Assembly: GCF_032883915.1 (NCBI RefSeq)
Contig: NZ_CP120717.1
Span: 5,968,501-6,032,500, forward strand
Direction: 5' to 3'
Length of the DNA: 64,000 nucleotides
DNA from: Endozoicomonas sp. 8E
Lineage (GTDB): Bacteria > Pseudomonadota > Gammaproteobacteria > Pseudomonadales > Endozoicomonadaceae
The notes under the pieces were generated by a model that was given only the letters and a program-made list of their open reading frames with translations, did no database searches and was not told the DNA's origin. The translations under genes and the position numbers were made by a program. This document shows positions 17,529 to 27,823 of this stretch, in pieces (position 1 is the stretch's first letter; every line of letters starts with the position of its first letter).

Positions 17529-17573
17529 TCTATCCTTCCTCTCTGTATATCTGGAGGTAAGGATAAAATCATT
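17529..17573 (+). promoter_or_regulatory. SD-sequestering hairpin and AUU start of unit 9
   Basis: Arms 17529-17537 and 17559-17567; ATT at 17571. The loop has GGAGGT before the arm. Confidence 0.6.
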
Positions 17574-19511
17574 AAATACTCACTCTTTGCAGCACCTCTG
17601 CTGCTACTTTCGCTGACTGTCGCCTGTCAGGCCGAAACGTTGACCAGACATTATATTGTCGAGCTTCAACAGGATGCAGTTTTTTCAAACCAGAGTTTTT
17701 GCATAAAGCCAGACCAACGTTCACTGTCTTATAATCCGTCAGATATTGCCGAAAAAAAAGGCTTTATAACACCAGATTTACCCTCTGATGATAAACGACA
17801 AAGATTTTTCAGTTACGAAGTAAAAACAACCCTCATTGAGTCGGTTCCCTGGCAGTTGCTTTACGCCACGAACTTGCTGGTTGCCTTCGAACTTATTGCG
17901 ACCAGCAAAGCCCCCTCTCTGGCTGCTACCTCTTATTCATGGCAACCAATAGAAGGGATTGTCACTGTCGGCTGGCTTTTGAAAAGCTATTGGAACCCCG
18001 GCTCAGCAATGTTTAAACCGATTGAACAATCAGAAATGAGGTTGACACAGGGAAATAAGCCCTTTGCGATCACTACTGTGATGCACTGCTCCGGATATAA
18101 CCAACAACAACCACAACAACAAAGCCAGCTATCAGAATCATCTGGCCAACAAGCCCCACAGGCCATCAGTCAACCAACAAGTGCTTTCACCAGCCCTCTG
18201 TCTTCTGGCTCTGGTGACGGCTACGAAGACCCTCAACAACACGCACATACAATGGGTTTAGATTGTTTCGTTCACCCCTGTCATGGCATTTGTAAATTCC
18301 GACCATCTCCCGAAAACATGGGGCCAGCAGAAAGATCGCTGAATTCTGAAGAAAGCCTTGCAAGCCATGCAGCACCACCACCCGGACAAAACCCATGCCC
18401 CGATAATTGTCTCTGTTATCGTTGCATCAGACATTCTGATCCTGCAAATGAGACATCACATAATCCCTTTGCCATTCAACTCCAATGCGCTTCTGGCCAA
18501 GTATTTCAGGTCCATCGCATTGATAACAATCCGGTCAATACAACCGCTCCGGTGCCAGTCCCCTGTAACCTGACAATGCTTGATAAGGATGGTCAGCTAC
18601 GGAATTGCGAGAAAGTCTACAAGAGTGTTCAATCCCTTTTGAATCACCAAAGAAAAGTCCACGCCGGAAAAAAAACCTGTTTCGCGCCCGTGGTCGGGGA
18701 GGATGGCCGACTGCGACCATGCGGGGAGGTCTGGAAAAATGCCGGTGCCCTGTCGAGTCACAGAAGAAAGGCCCACACCGGGCATCAAATCTGTGAAGTC
18801 ACAATAGTCACAGAGGATGGTCAGAAACGGCCATGCGGAAAGGTCTGCATGAATGCCAGCGCCCTGTCGAATCACAAAAAAAACGCCCACACCGGGCAAA
18901 GAACCTGTGATGTGACCGTGGTTGGGGAGGATGGTCAGCCGCGGCCATGCGGGAAACTCTGCAAGAGTGCTCAATCCCTCTCGAGTCATAAATTCAGACA
19001 ACACACCGGGAAAAAAACCTGTGACGTAACCGTAGTCGGAGAGAATTGCCAGCAGCGGCCTTGCGGAAAGGTCTGCAAGAGCGCCAGAGCCCTGTCGTCT
19101 CACAAGCTTGGATGCCACAGCGGGCAAAAAACCTGTGACGTGACCCTGGTCGAAGAGGATGGCCAGCAGCGACCTTGCGGAACGGTCTGCAAGAATGTCA
19201 ACGCCCTGGGGTATCACAAAAGAAGTACCCACACCGGGCAACAAACCTGTGACGTTATGATGGTCACAGAGGATGGCCAGCGACGGCCATGCGGAGAGGT
19301 TTGCAAGAATGACTATAGCCTGTCAGATCACAAAAATAGAAAGCACAGCGGGCAACAAACCTGTGATGTGACGGTGGTCGGGGAGAATGGTCAGCCGCGG
19401 CCATGTGGAAAGGTTTACAAGAATACATGTACCCTAAATAAGCACAAAAGAACACATCGAAAACGCAAGCCTGTTGATGCGAACCAGAAAGACGGCCTAA
19501 GCCCTCCATAA
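17571..19511 (+). CDS. Unit 9: secreted C2H2-repeat protein, subfamily I, 8 fingers
   Basis: Predicted 646 residues. The N-terminal domain shares FCIKPD, KKGFITPDLPSDDKRQ and SWQPIEG with unit 10 only, marking another adjacent duplicate pair. The spacer has CPDNCLCYRC. Fingers start at C332 and show the full fixed order: opening types 1-4 (last one SSHKFRQH), an ALSSHKLGCH finger, an NVNALGYHK finger, a DYSLSDHKNRKH finger and the terminal finger. This unit is close to a minimal complete layout for subfamily I. Confidence 0.9.
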   Translation: MKYSLFAAPLLLLSLTVACQAETLTRHYIVELQQDAVFSNQSFCIKPDQRSLSYNPSDIAEKKGFITPDLPSDDKRQRFFSYEVKTTLIESVPWQLLYATNLLVAFELIATSKAPSLAATSYSWQPIEGIVTVGWLLKSYWNPGSAMFKPIEQSEMRLTQGNKPFAITTVMHCSGYNQQQPQQQSQLSESSGQQAPQAISQPTSAFTSPLSSGSGDGYEDPQQHAHTMGLDCFVHPCHGICKFRPSPENMGPAERSLNSEESLASHAAPPPGQNPCPDNCLCYRCIRHSDPANETSHNPFAIQLQCASGQVFQVHRIDNNPVNTTAPVPVPCNLTMLDKDGQLRNCEKVYKSVQSLLNHQRKVHAGKKTCFAPVVGEDGRLRPCGEVWKNAGALSSHRRKAHTGHQICEVTIVTEDGQKRPCGKVCMNASALSNHKKNAHTGQRTCDVTVVGEDGQPRPCGKLCKSAQSLSSHKFRQHTGKKTCDVTVVGENCQQRPCGKVCKSARALSSHKLGCHSGQKTCDVTLVEEDGQQRPCGTVCKNVNALGYHKRSTHTGQQTCDVMMVTEDGQRRPCGEVCKNDYSLSDHKNRKHSGQQTCDVTVVGENGQPRPCGKVYKNTCTLNKHKRTHRKRKPVDANQKDGLSPP

Positions 19512-19578
19512 GGTAAAGTGAATAAGTAAGAACCTTTAGCAGAAGGTTTTTGACAGAAAAACACCTTTATTTTCTTGA

Positions 19579-19623
19579 TCTATCCTTCCTCTCTGTATAT
19601 CTGGAGACAAGGATAAAATCATT
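19579..19623 (+). promoter_or_regulatory. SD-sequestering hairpin and AUU start of unit 10
   Basis: Arms 19579-19587 and 19609-19617; ATT at 19621. Confidence 0.6.
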
Positions 19624-21891
19624 AAATACTCACTCTTTGCGGCACCACTGCTGCTACTTTCGCTGGCTGTCGCCTGTCAGGCCAAAACGTTGACCGGACG
19701 TTTTATTGTCGAGCTTCAACAGGATGCAGTTTTTTCAAACCAGAGTTTTTGCATAAAGCCAGACCATCGCGCACTGTCGGATAATCCGTCAGATATTGCC
19801 GACAAAAAAGGCTTTATAACACCAGATTTACCCTCTGATGATAAACGACAAAGATTTTTCAGTTACGAAGTGAAAACAACCCTCATTGAGTCGGTTTCCT
19901 GGCAGTTGCTTTACGTCACGAATTTGCTGGTTGCCTTCGAACTTATTACGACCAGCAAAGCCCCCTCTCTGGGTGCTACCTCTTATTCATGGCAACCAAT
20001 AGAAGGGATTGTCGCTGTCGGCTGGCTTTTGAAAAGCTATTGGAACCCCGACTCACTGCTGTTTAAACTGACTGGACAAACAGAGGTGAGGTTGACACAG
20101 GGGAGTCAACCCTTTGCGGTCACTGCTATGATGCACGGCTCCGGAGATGACCAGCAACAAAGCCAGCTATCAGAGTCATCTGGCCAACAACCCCCACAGG
20201 CTACCAGTCAACCAACAAGTGTTTTCACCAGCCCTCTGTCTTCTGGCTCCGGTGACGGCTACGGAGACCCTCAACAAAACGCACATACTTTGGGTTTAGA
20301 TTGTTTCGTCAACCCCTGTTATGGCGTTTGTAAATTCCGATCACCTTCCGAAAACATGGGGCCAGCTGAAAGGTGGCTGAATTGTGAAGAAAGTCTGGCA
20401 AGCCACACAGAAACAACACCCGGACAAAACTCATACCCCCATAATTGTCTCTGCTATCGTTGCGTCTGGCATTATGATCCTGCAAATAAAGCATCAAATG
20501 ACCCCTTTGCCATTCAACTCCAATGGGCTTCTGACCAACTATTTCAGGTACATGATATTGATGACAACCCGGTCAATACAACCGCTCCTGCAGTGCCAGT
20601 CCCCTGTAACCTGACAATGCTCGATGAGGATGGTCAGCTACGGAATTGCGAGAAAGTCTACAAGAGTGTTCAATGCCTTTTGAATCACAAAAAAAAAGTT
20701 CACACCGGTAAAAAAACCTGTTTCGCGCCCGTGGTCTGGAAGGATGGCCGGTTGCAACCATGCGGGGAGGTTTTGAAAAATGCCGGTGCCCTGTCGAATC
20801 ACAAAAGACAAGCCCACACCGGGCAACTAACCTGTGAAGTCATAATAGTCACAAAGGATGGTCAGGAACGGCCATGCGGAAAGATCTGCATGAATGCCAT
20901 CGCCCTGTCGAATCACAAAAGAAGCACGCACACAGGGCAAAGAGCCTGTGATGTGACCGTGATCGAAAAGGATGGCCAGCAGCGACCTTGCGGAACGGTC
21001 TGCAAGAGTGCCAAAGCCTTGTCATCACACAAGTTTGGATGCCACAGCGGGCAAAAAACCTGTGAAGTAATCGTGGTCGGCAAGGATGGTAAACAGCGAC
21101 CATGCGGGACACTCTGCAAGAATGCCAACTGCCTCAGGGATCACAAAAAAAACGCCCACACTCGGCAAAGAACCTGTGACGCAACCATGGTCGGAGAGGG
21201 TGGTCTGCAGCGACCATGCGGAACGGTCTGCAAGAGCGCCAAAGCCCTTTCATCTCACAAGGCTGGATACCACAGCGGGCAAAAAACCTGTACAGTACTT
21301 GTGGTCGGCAAGGATGGTAAACCGCAACCGTGTGGGAGTGTCTTCAAGAATGCCTATATCCTGTCAGATCACAAAAAAAGAGAGCACAGCGGGCAAAAAA
21401 CCTGTGATGTGATCTTGGCCGATAAGGATGGTCAGCAGCGGCCATGCGGGACATTCTGCAAGAGTGCTAAATCTCTCTACTCCCACAAGTTCAATTACCA
21501 CACCGGGCAAAAAACCTGTGACGTGACCCTGGTCGGAAAGGATGGCCAGCAGCGGTCATGCGGGAAGGTCTGCATCAATGTCTGGGCTCTAAGGTATCAC
21601 AAAAAAAGCGCTCACACCGGGCAACAAACCTGTGACGTTATTATGGTCGGGGCGGATGGCGAGCGACGGCCATGCGGAAAGGTTTGCAAGAATAGCCAGG
21701 CCCTTTATGATCACAAAAGAACTCCCCACAATGGGCAAGCCTGTGATGTGATGGTGGTCGGAGAGGATGGTCAGCCGCGACCGTGTAGAAAGGTTTACAA
21801 GAATGTATTTACCCTGTCCAAGCACAAAAGAATACACCGAAAACGCAAGCCTGTTGATGCGAACCAGAAAGACGGTCTCAGCCCTCCATAA
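19621..21891 (+). CDS. Unit 10: secreted C2H2-repeat protein, subfamily I, 11 fingers
   Basis: Predicted 756 residues. The mature start reads KTLTGRFIVEL. The spacer cluster is YPHNCLCYRC, so its first Cys is replaced by Tyr. Fingers start at C329. The last linker is shortened to HNGQAC, one residue less than normal, and the final two fingers (SQALYDHKR, VFTLSKHKRIH) match the end of unit 11. Its N-terminus groups with unit 9, so the gene is a mosaic of its two neighbours. Confidence 0.9.
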   Translation: MKYSLFAAPLLLLSLAVACQAKTLTGRFIVELQQDAVFSNQSFCIKPDHRALSDNPSDIADKKGFITPDLPSDDKRQRFFSYEVKTTLIESVSWQLLYVTNLLVAFELITTSKAPSLGATSYSWQPIEGIVAVGWLLKSYWNPDSLLFKLTGQTEVRLTQGSQPFAVTAMMHGSGDDQQQSQLSESSGQQPPQATSQPTSVFTSPLSSGSGDGYGDPQQNAHTLGLDCFVNPCYGVCKFRSPSENMGPAERWLNCEESLASHTETTPGQNSYPHNCLCYRCVWHYDPANKASNDPFAIQLQWASDQLFQVHDIDDNPVNTTAPAVPVPCNLTMLDEDGQLRNCEKVYKSVQCLLNHKKKVHTGKKTCFAPVVWKDGRLQPCGEVLKNAGALSNHKRQAHTGQLTCEVIIVTKDGQERPCGKICMNAIALSNHKRSTHTGQRACDVTVIEKDGQQRPCGTVCKSAKALSSHKFGCHSGQKTCEVIVVGKDGKQRPCGTLCKNANCLRDHKKNAHTRQRTCDATMVGEGGLQRPCGTVCKSAKALSSHKAGYHSGQKTCTVLVVGKDGKPQPCGSVFKNAYILSDHKKREHSGQKTCDVILADKDGQQRPCGTFCKSAKSLYSHKFNYHTGQKTCDVTLVGKDGQQRSCGKVCINVWALRYHKKSAHTGQQTCDVIMVGADGERRPCGKVCKNSQALYDHKRTPHNGQACDVMVVGEDGQPRPCRKVYKNVFTLSKHKRIHRKRKPVDANQKDGLSPP

Positions 21892-21910
21892 GGTAATGTG
21901 AATAAGTAAC

Positions 21911-21931
21911 AACCTTTAGCAGAAGGTTTTT
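21911..21931 (+). terminator. Terminator-like hairpin after unit 10
   Basis: AACCTT (21911-21916) and AAGGTT (21923-21928) form a perfect 6 bp stem with loop TAGCAG, followed by more T. This is the best-formed copy of the spacer hairpin in subfamily I. Confidence 0.4.
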
Positions 21932-21959
21932 GACAGAAAAAACACGCTTGCTTTCTTGA

Positions 21960-22004
21960 TCTATCCTTCCTCTCTGTATATCTCGAGACAAGGATAAAAT
22001 CATT
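21960..22004 (+). promoter_or_regulatory. SD-sequestering hairpin and AUU start of unit 11
   Basis: Arms 21960-21968 and 21990-21998; ATT at 22002. The loop contains CTCGAGAC. Confidence 0.6.
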
Positions 22005-23669
22005 AAATATTCACTCTTTGCGGCACCTCTGCTGCTACTTTCGCTGACTGTCGCCTGTCATGCCGAAACGTTGACCAGACGTTATGTTGTCGAGCTTCAA
22101 CAGGATACAGCTTCTTCAAACCAGAGTTTTTCTATGAATCCATACCAACGTTTACTGCCGTATAACACGTCAGACATTGCCAACAAAGACGGCTTTAAAA
22201 AACCAGATTTACCCTCTGATTATAAACGACAAAGATTTTTCACTGACGAAGTAAAAACAACCCTTATTGAATCGATCTCATGGCAGTTGCTTTACGCCAA
22301 GAATTTGCTGGTTACCTTCGAACTGATCACAACCAGCAAAGCCCCCCCTTTGGGTACTACCTCTTATTCATGGCTACCGTTAGAAGGGATTGTCACTGTC
22401 GGCTGGCTTTTGAAAAGCTATTGGTATCCCGACTCACCGCTGTTTAAACCGACTGAACAAACAGAGGTGAGGTCGACACAGGGGAGTCAACCCTTTGCGA
22501 TCACTGTTATGATGCACAGCTCCAGAGCTGACCAACAACAAAGCCAGCTATCAGAGTCATCTGGCCAACAACCTCCACAGGCTACCAGTCAACCAACAAG
22601 TTCTTTCGCCAACTCTCTGTATTCTGGCTCCGGTGACGGCTACGCAGACCCTCAACAACACTCACACACTTTGGGTTTAGATTGTTTCGTCCACTCTTGT
22701 CATGGCGTTTGTAAATTCCGATCACATTCTGATTCGGCAAATGAAAGGTCAAATGATCCCTTTGCCATTCAACTTCAGGTACATGGCATTGATGACAACC
22801 CGGTCAATACAACCGCCCCTCCAGTGCCAATCCCCTGTAACCTGACAATGGTCGATAAGGATGGCCAGTTAAGGAATTGCGAGAAAGTCTACAAAAGTAC
22901 TCAATCCCTTTTGAAACACCAAAAAAGAGTCCACAGCGGCAAAAAAACCTGTCTCGCGCCCGTGGTCGGGAAGGATGGCCGGCTGCAATCATGCGGGGAG
23001 GTCTGGAAAAATGCCGGTGCCCTGTCGGACCACAAAAGAAAGGCGCACACCGGGCAACAAACCTGTAAGGTCATAATGGTCACAGAGGATGATCAGGAAC
23101 GACCATGTGGAAAAGTCTGCATGAATGCCAGCGCCCTGTCGAGTCACAAAAAAAGCGCCCACACCAGGCAACAAACCTGTGATGTGACCGTGGTCGGGGA
23201 GGGTGGTCAGCTGCAGCCATGCGGGACACTGTGCAAGAGTGCCCAATCTCTCTCGTGTCATAAATCCAGACACCACTACGGGCAAAAAACCTGCGACGTA
23301 ATTCTGGTCGCAGAGGATGGCCAGCAGCGACCTTGCGGAACGGTCTGCAAGAATGTCGACGCTCTACGGTACCACAAAAAAAGCACTCACACCGGGCAAC
23401 AAACCTGTGACGTTATGATGGTCATGAAGAATGGCGAGCGACGGCCATGCGGTAAGGTTTGCAAGAATAGCCAGGCCCTTTATGATCACAAAAGAATTTC
23501 CCACAATGGGCAACAAACCTGTGATGTGATGGTGGTCGGAGAGGATGGTCAGCCGCGACCGTGTGGAAAGGTTTACAAGAATGTATTTACCCTGTCTCAG
23601 CACAAAGGAATACACCGAAAACGCAAGCCATTTGATGCGAACCAGAAAGACGGTCTCAGCCCTCCATGA
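22002..23669 (+). CDS. Unit 11: secreted C2H2-repeat protein, subfamily I short-spacer form, 7 fingers
   Basis: Predicted 555 residues. The signal peptide ends ACHA instead of ACQA. Several substitutions in the N-terminal domain (FTDEVKTT, LLYAKNLLVTFEL, SYWYPDS) are private to this unit. The Cys motif is CFVHSCHGVC. Fingers start at C279: the four opening types, NVDALRYHK, SQALYDHK and the terminal finger, with HKGIHRKRKPFD as the tail. Confidence 0.9.
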   Translation: MKYSLFAAPLLLLSLTVACHAETLTRRYVVELQQDTASSNQSFSMNPYQRLLPYNTSDIANKDGFKKPDLPSDYKRQRFFTDEVKTTLIESISWQLLYAKNLLVTFELITTSKAPPLGTTSYSWLPLEGIVTVGWLLKSYWYPDSPLFKPTEQTEVRSTQGSQPFAITVMMHSSRADQQQSQLSESSGQQPPQATSQPTSSFANSLYSGSGDGYADPQQHSHTLGLDCFVHSCHGVCKFRSHSDSANERSNDPFAIQLQVHGIDDNPVNTTAPPVPIPCNLTMVDKDGQLRNCEKVYKSTQSLLKHQKRVHSGKKTCLAPVVGKDGRLQSCGEVWKNAGALSDHKRKAHTGQQTCKVIMVTEDDQERPCGKVCMNASALSSHKKSAHTRQQTCDVTVVGEGGQLQPCGTLCKSAQSLSCHKSRHHYGQKTCDVILVAEDGQQRPCGTVCKNVDALRYHKKSTHTGQQTCDVMMVMKNGERRPCGKVCKNSQALYDHKRISHNGQQTCDVMVVGEDGQPRPCGKVYKNVFTLSQHKGIHRKRKPFDANQKDGLSPP

Positions 23670-23736
23670 GGTAATGTGAATAAGTAACAACCTTTAGCAG
23701 AAGGTTTTTGACAGAAAAACACGTTTAATTTCTTCA

Positions 23737-23781
23737 TCTATCCTTCCTCTCTGTATATCTGGAGACAAGGATAAAATCATT
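23737..23781 (+). promoter_or_regulatory. SD-sequestering hairpin and AUU start of unit 12
   Basis: Arms 23737-23745 and 23767-23775; ATT at 23779. The normally invariant CTTGAT before the arm is CTTCAT here. Confidence 0.6.
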
Positions 23782-26289
23782 AAATATTCACTCTTTGCGG
23801 CACCTCTGCTGCTACTTTCGCTGACTGTCTCCTGCCAGGCCGAAACGTTGACCAGACGTTATATTGTCGAGCTTAAACAGGATGCAGTTTTTTCAAACCA
23901 GAGTTTTTCTATAAAGCCAGAGCAACGTGCACTGTCGGATAATCCGTCAGATATTGCCGACAAAAACGGTTTTATAAGATCAGGTTTACCCTCTGATTAT
24001 AAACGACAGATTTTTTTCATTTACGAAGTAAAAACAACCACCATTGAGTCGATTTCCTGGCAGTTGCTTTACACCACGAATTTGCTGGTTGCCTTCGAAC
24101 TGATCATGACCAGCAAAGCCTCCTCTTTGGGTATTTCCTCTTATTCATGGCTACCGATAGAAGGGATTGTCACTGTCGGCTGGCTTTTGAAAAGCTATTG
24201 GAACCCCGGCTCAGCAATGTTTAAACCGAATGAACAATCAGAAATGAGGTTGACACAGGGGAATCAGCCCTTTGCGATCACCACTATGATGCACGGCTCC
24301 GGATATGACCAACAACAACCACAAAGCCAGCTATCAGAATCATCTGGCCAACAAGCCCCACAGGCCACCAGCCAGTCAACAAGCGCTTTCACCAGCCCTC
24401 TGTCTTCTGGCTCCGGTGACGGCTACGGAGACCCTCAACAACACGCACATACTTTGGGTTTAGATTGTTTCGTTCACCCCTGTCATGGCGTTTGTGAATT
24501 CCGACCATCTTCCGAAAACATGGGGCCAGCTGAAAGATCGCTGAATTCTGAAGAAAGTCTGACTAGCCATACAGGAGCAACATCCGGACAAAAATCATGC
24601 ACCCATAATTGTCAATGCTATCGTTGCATCTGGCATTCTGATCCAGCAAATGAAACATCGAATGATCCGTTTGCCATTCAACTGCAATGCACTTCTGGTC
24701 AACTATCTCAGGCACACGGCATTGATGACAACCTGGTCAATACAACCGCCCCTGCAAAGCAAGTCGCCTGTAACCTGAAAATGGTCGATAGGAATGGCCA
24801 GCTTCGGAATTGCGAGAAAGTCTACAAGAGTGCTAAATCACTTTTGAATCACAGAAGAGGATACCACACCGGGAATAAAATCTGTCTCGCGCCCGTGGTC
24901 GGGAAGAATGGCCGACTGCGACCCTGCGGAGAGGTCTGGAAAAATGCCAGTGCCCTGTCGAGCCACAGAAGAAGGAGGCACACCGCGCCACAAACCTGTG
25001 AAATCATAATGGTCACAGAGGATGGTCAGGAACGTCAATGCGGAAAGGTCTGCAAGAATGCCAACGCCCTGTCGAGTCACAAAACAAGCGCCCATTCCGG
25101 GCAAAGAACCTGTGATGTTAGCGTGGTCGGTGAGGATGGTCAGTTGCGGCTTTGCGGGAAGGTCTGCAAGAATGCCAGCGCCATTTCGGATCACAAAAGA
25201 GACGCCCACACCGGGCAACAAATCTGTGACGTGACCCTGGTCGGAGAGAATGGCCGGCAGCAACCTTGCGGAAAGGTCTGCAAAAGTGCCAGAGCCTTGT
25301 CGTCTCACAAGTTTGGATGTCACAGTGGGCAAAGAACCTGTGAAGTAATCGTGGTCGGCGAGGATGATAAACCGCAACCATGCGGGAGGGTCTGCATGAA
25401 TACCAGCGCCCTGTCGAGTCACAAAAAAAGCGCTCACACCGGGCAAAGAACCTGTGATGTGACCGTGGTCGGGGAGGATGGTCAGCCGCGGCCATGCGGG
25501 AAACTCTGCAATAGTGCTGATTCTCTCTCGTGTCATAAATTCAAACAACACACCGGGAAAAAAACCTGTGACGTAACCATGTTCGCAGAGGATGGCCAGC
25601 CGCGACCTTGCGGAACTGTCTGCAAGAATGTCGGCGCTCTACAGTATCACAAAAGAAGCACCCACACCGGGCAAAAAACCTGTGACGTTATGATGGTCGG
25701 GGAGGATGGCCAGCAACGGCCATGCGGAGAGGTTTGCAAGAATGACTATAGCCTGTCAAATCACAAAAATAGAAAGCACAGCGGGCAAAGAGCCTGTGAT
25801 GTGACCGTGGTCGGGGAGGATGGTCAACCGCGGCCATGCGGGAAGGTCTGCAAGCATGCTGGCATTCTGCAGGAGCACAAAAGAAGTGCTCACGACAGGC
25901 AACAAACCTGTGACGTTATGATGGTCGGGAAGGATGGCCAGCGACGGCCATGCGGAACAGTTTGCAAGAATCGCCGAGCCCTTTGTAATCACAAAAGAAA
26001 TGCCCACACAGGGCAACAAACCTGTGACTTAATGATAGTCGGGGAGAATGGTCAGCGACGACCATGCGGGAAGGTCTACAAGAATAAGCCGGTCCTTGCG
26101 GATCACAAAAAAAACGCCCACCACACCGGGCAACAAACCTGTGACGTTATGATAGTCGGGGAGGATGGTCAACAACGACCATGTAGAAAGGTTTACAAGA
26201 ATGGCAAAACCCTGTCTAAACACAAAAGAATTCATCGAAAACGCAAGCCTGTTGATGCGAACCAGAAAGACGACTCAAGCCCTCCATAA
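23779..26289 (+). CDS. Unit 12: secreted C2H2-repeat protein, subfamily I, 13 fingers
   Basis: Predicted 836 residues. The signal peptide ends VSCQA. The spacer cluster is CTHNCQCYRC. Fingers start at C331. Near the end a linker has an extra His (KKNAHHTGQQ), lengthening one period to 39 residues. The finger types ILQEHKR and LGNHKR-like seen in unit 1 recur at positions 10-11, linking these two long genes. The tail RKRKPVDANQKDDSSPP ends in TAA. Confidence 0.9.
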   Translation: MKYSLFAAPLLLLSLTVSCQAETLTRRYIVELKQDAVFSNQSFSIKPEQRALSDNPSDIADKNGFIRSGLPSDYKRQIFFIYEVKTTTIESISWQLLYTTNLLVAFELIMTSKASSLGISSYSWLPIEGIVTVGWLLKSYWNPGSAMFKPNEQSEMRLTQGNQPFAITTMMHGSGYDQQQPQSQLSESSGQQAPQATSQSTSAFTSPLSSGSGDGYGDPQQHAHTLGLDCFVHPCHGVCEFRPSSENMGPAERSLNSEESLTSHTGATSGQKSCTHNCQCYRCIWHSDPANETSNDPFAIQLQCTSGQLSQAHGIDDNLVNTTAPAKQVACNLKMVDRNGQLRNCEKVYKSAKSLLNHRRGYHTGNKICLAPVVGKNGRLRPCGEVWKNASALSSHRRRRHTAPQTCEIIMVTEDGQERQCGKVCKNANALSSHKTSAHSGQRTCDVSVVGEDGQLRLCGKVCKNASAISDHKRDAHTGQQICDVTLVGENGRQQPCGKVCKSARALSSHKFGCHSGQRTCEVIVVGEDDKPQPCGRVCMNTSALSSHKKSAHTGQRTCDVTVVGEDGQPRPCGKLCNSADSLSCHKFKQHTGKKTCDVTMFAEDGQPRPCGTVCKNVGALQYHKRSTHTGQKTCDVMMVGEDGQQRPCGEVCKNDYSLSNHKNRKHSGQRACDVTVVGEDGQPRPCGKVCKHAGILQEHKRSAHDRQQTCDVMMVGKDGQRRPCGTVCKNRRALCNHKRNAHTGQQTCDLMIVGENGQRRPCGKVYKNKPVLADHKKNAHHTGQQTCDVMIVGEDGQQRPCRKVYKNGKTLSKHKRIHRKRKPVDANQKDDSSPP

Positions 26290-26353
26290 GGTGAAGTGAA
26301 TAAGTAAGAACCTTCAGCAGAAGGTTTTTGAAAGAAAAAACTTACTTTCTTGA

Positions 26354-26398
26354 TCTATCCTTCTTCTCTGTATATCTGGAGGCAAGGATAAAATCATT
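26354..26398 (+). promoter_or_regulatory. SD-sequestering hairpin and AUU start of unit 13
   Basis: Arms 26354-26362 and 26384-26392; ATT at 26396. The preceding TTGACA box is TTGAAA here. Confidence 0.6.
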
Positions 26399-27730
26399 AA
26401 ATACTCACTCTTCGCGGCACCTCTGCTGCTACTTTCGCTGACTGTCACCTGTCAGGCCGAAACGTTGACCAGACGTTATATTGTCGAGCTTAAACAGGAT
26501 GCACTTTTTTCAAACCAGAGTTTTTTTATAAAGCCAGAGCAACGTGCACTGTCGGATAATCCATCAGATATTGCCGACAAAAACGGCTTTGTAAGATCAG
26601 GTTTACCTTCTGATTATAAACGACAAAGATTTTTCAGTTACGAAGTAAAAACAACCTTCATTGAGTCGATTTCCTGGCAATTGCTTTACGCCACGAATTT
26701 GCTGTTTGCCTTCGAACTGATCACCACCAGCAAAGCTCCCCCTTTGGGTACTACCTCTTATTCATGGCTACCGATAGAAGGGATTGTCACTGTCGGCTGG
26801 CTTTTGAAAAGCTATTGGAATCCCGACTCAACGCTGTTTAAACCGAGTGAACAAACAGAGGTGAGGTTGACACAGGGGAGTCAACCCTTTGCGATCACTG
26901 CTATGATGCATGGCTCCGGAGATGAGCAACAACAAAGCCAGCTATCAGAGTCATCTGGCCAACAACCTCCACAGGCTACCAGTCAGCCAACAAGTGCTTT
27001 CGCCAGCTCTCTGTATTCTGGCTCCGGTGACGGCTACGGAGACCCCCAACAACACTCACACACTTTGGGTTTAGATTGTTTCGTCCACCCCTGTCATGGC
27101 GTTTGTACATTCCGATCACATCCTGATTCGGCAAATGAAAGGTCAGATGATCCCTTTGACATTCAACTTCAGGTACGTGGCATAAATGACAACCCGGTCA
27201 ATACAACCGCTCCTGCAGTGCCAGTCAACTGTAAACTGACAATCGTCGATGAGGATGGCCAGCTTCGCAATTGCGAGGGAGTCTACAAGAGCGTTAAATC
27301 CCTTTTGGATCACCAAAGAAGAGTCCACTCCGGTAAAAAAACCTGTCTCGCGACCGTGGTCGAGAAGGATGGCCGACGGCGCCCATGCGGTAAGCTCTGC
27401 AAGAATGCCAAGACCCTGTCGGATCACAAAAGAAGGGCGCACTCCGGGCAAAAAAAATGTGTCGTGACCGTGGTCGGGAGGGATGGTCTGCAACGGCCAT
27501 GCGGGAAGATCTGCAAGAGCACCAAAGCCTTGTCGTCTCACAGGCTAGGATTCCACAGCGGGCAATAAACCTGTGACCTAACCCTGATCGGAGAGGATGG
27601 CCAGCAGCGACCTTGGGCAACGGTCTGCAAGAATGCCAAAACCCTGCCTGTGCACAAAAGAACACATCAAAAACGCAAGCCTGTTGATGCGAAACAGAAA
27701 GACGGTCTCAGCCCTCCAGCGAATAAATGA
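26396..27730 (+). pseudogene. Unit 13: C2H2-repeat gene cut short by a nonsense codon
   Basis: The first 390 codons encode the signal peptide, N-terminal domain, short spacer and three fingers (from C279), then CAA-TAA at 27563-27568 replaces the usual CAA-AAA of the linker. The frame continues beyond the stop into a fourth finger whose second Cys is lost (RPWATV), then a normal tail HQKRKPVDAKQ and TGA at 27728. A 390-residue product without the terminal finger could still be made and secreted. The N-terminal domain (KPEQRALSDNPSDIADKNGF) is closest to unit 12. Confidence 0.8.
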
Positions 27731-27779
27731 CGACCTTTAGCAGAAGGTTTTTGACAGAAAAACAAACTTACTTTCTTGA

Positions 27780-27823
27780 TCTATCCTTCCTCTCTGTATA
27801 TCTGAGGCAAGGATAAAATCATT
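27780..27823 (+). promoter_or_regulatory. SD-sequestering hairpin and AUU start of unit 14
   Basis: Arms 27780-27788 and 27809-27817; ATT at 27821. The loop is 20 nt instead of 21 (one G missing from GGAGGC). Confidence 0.6.
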
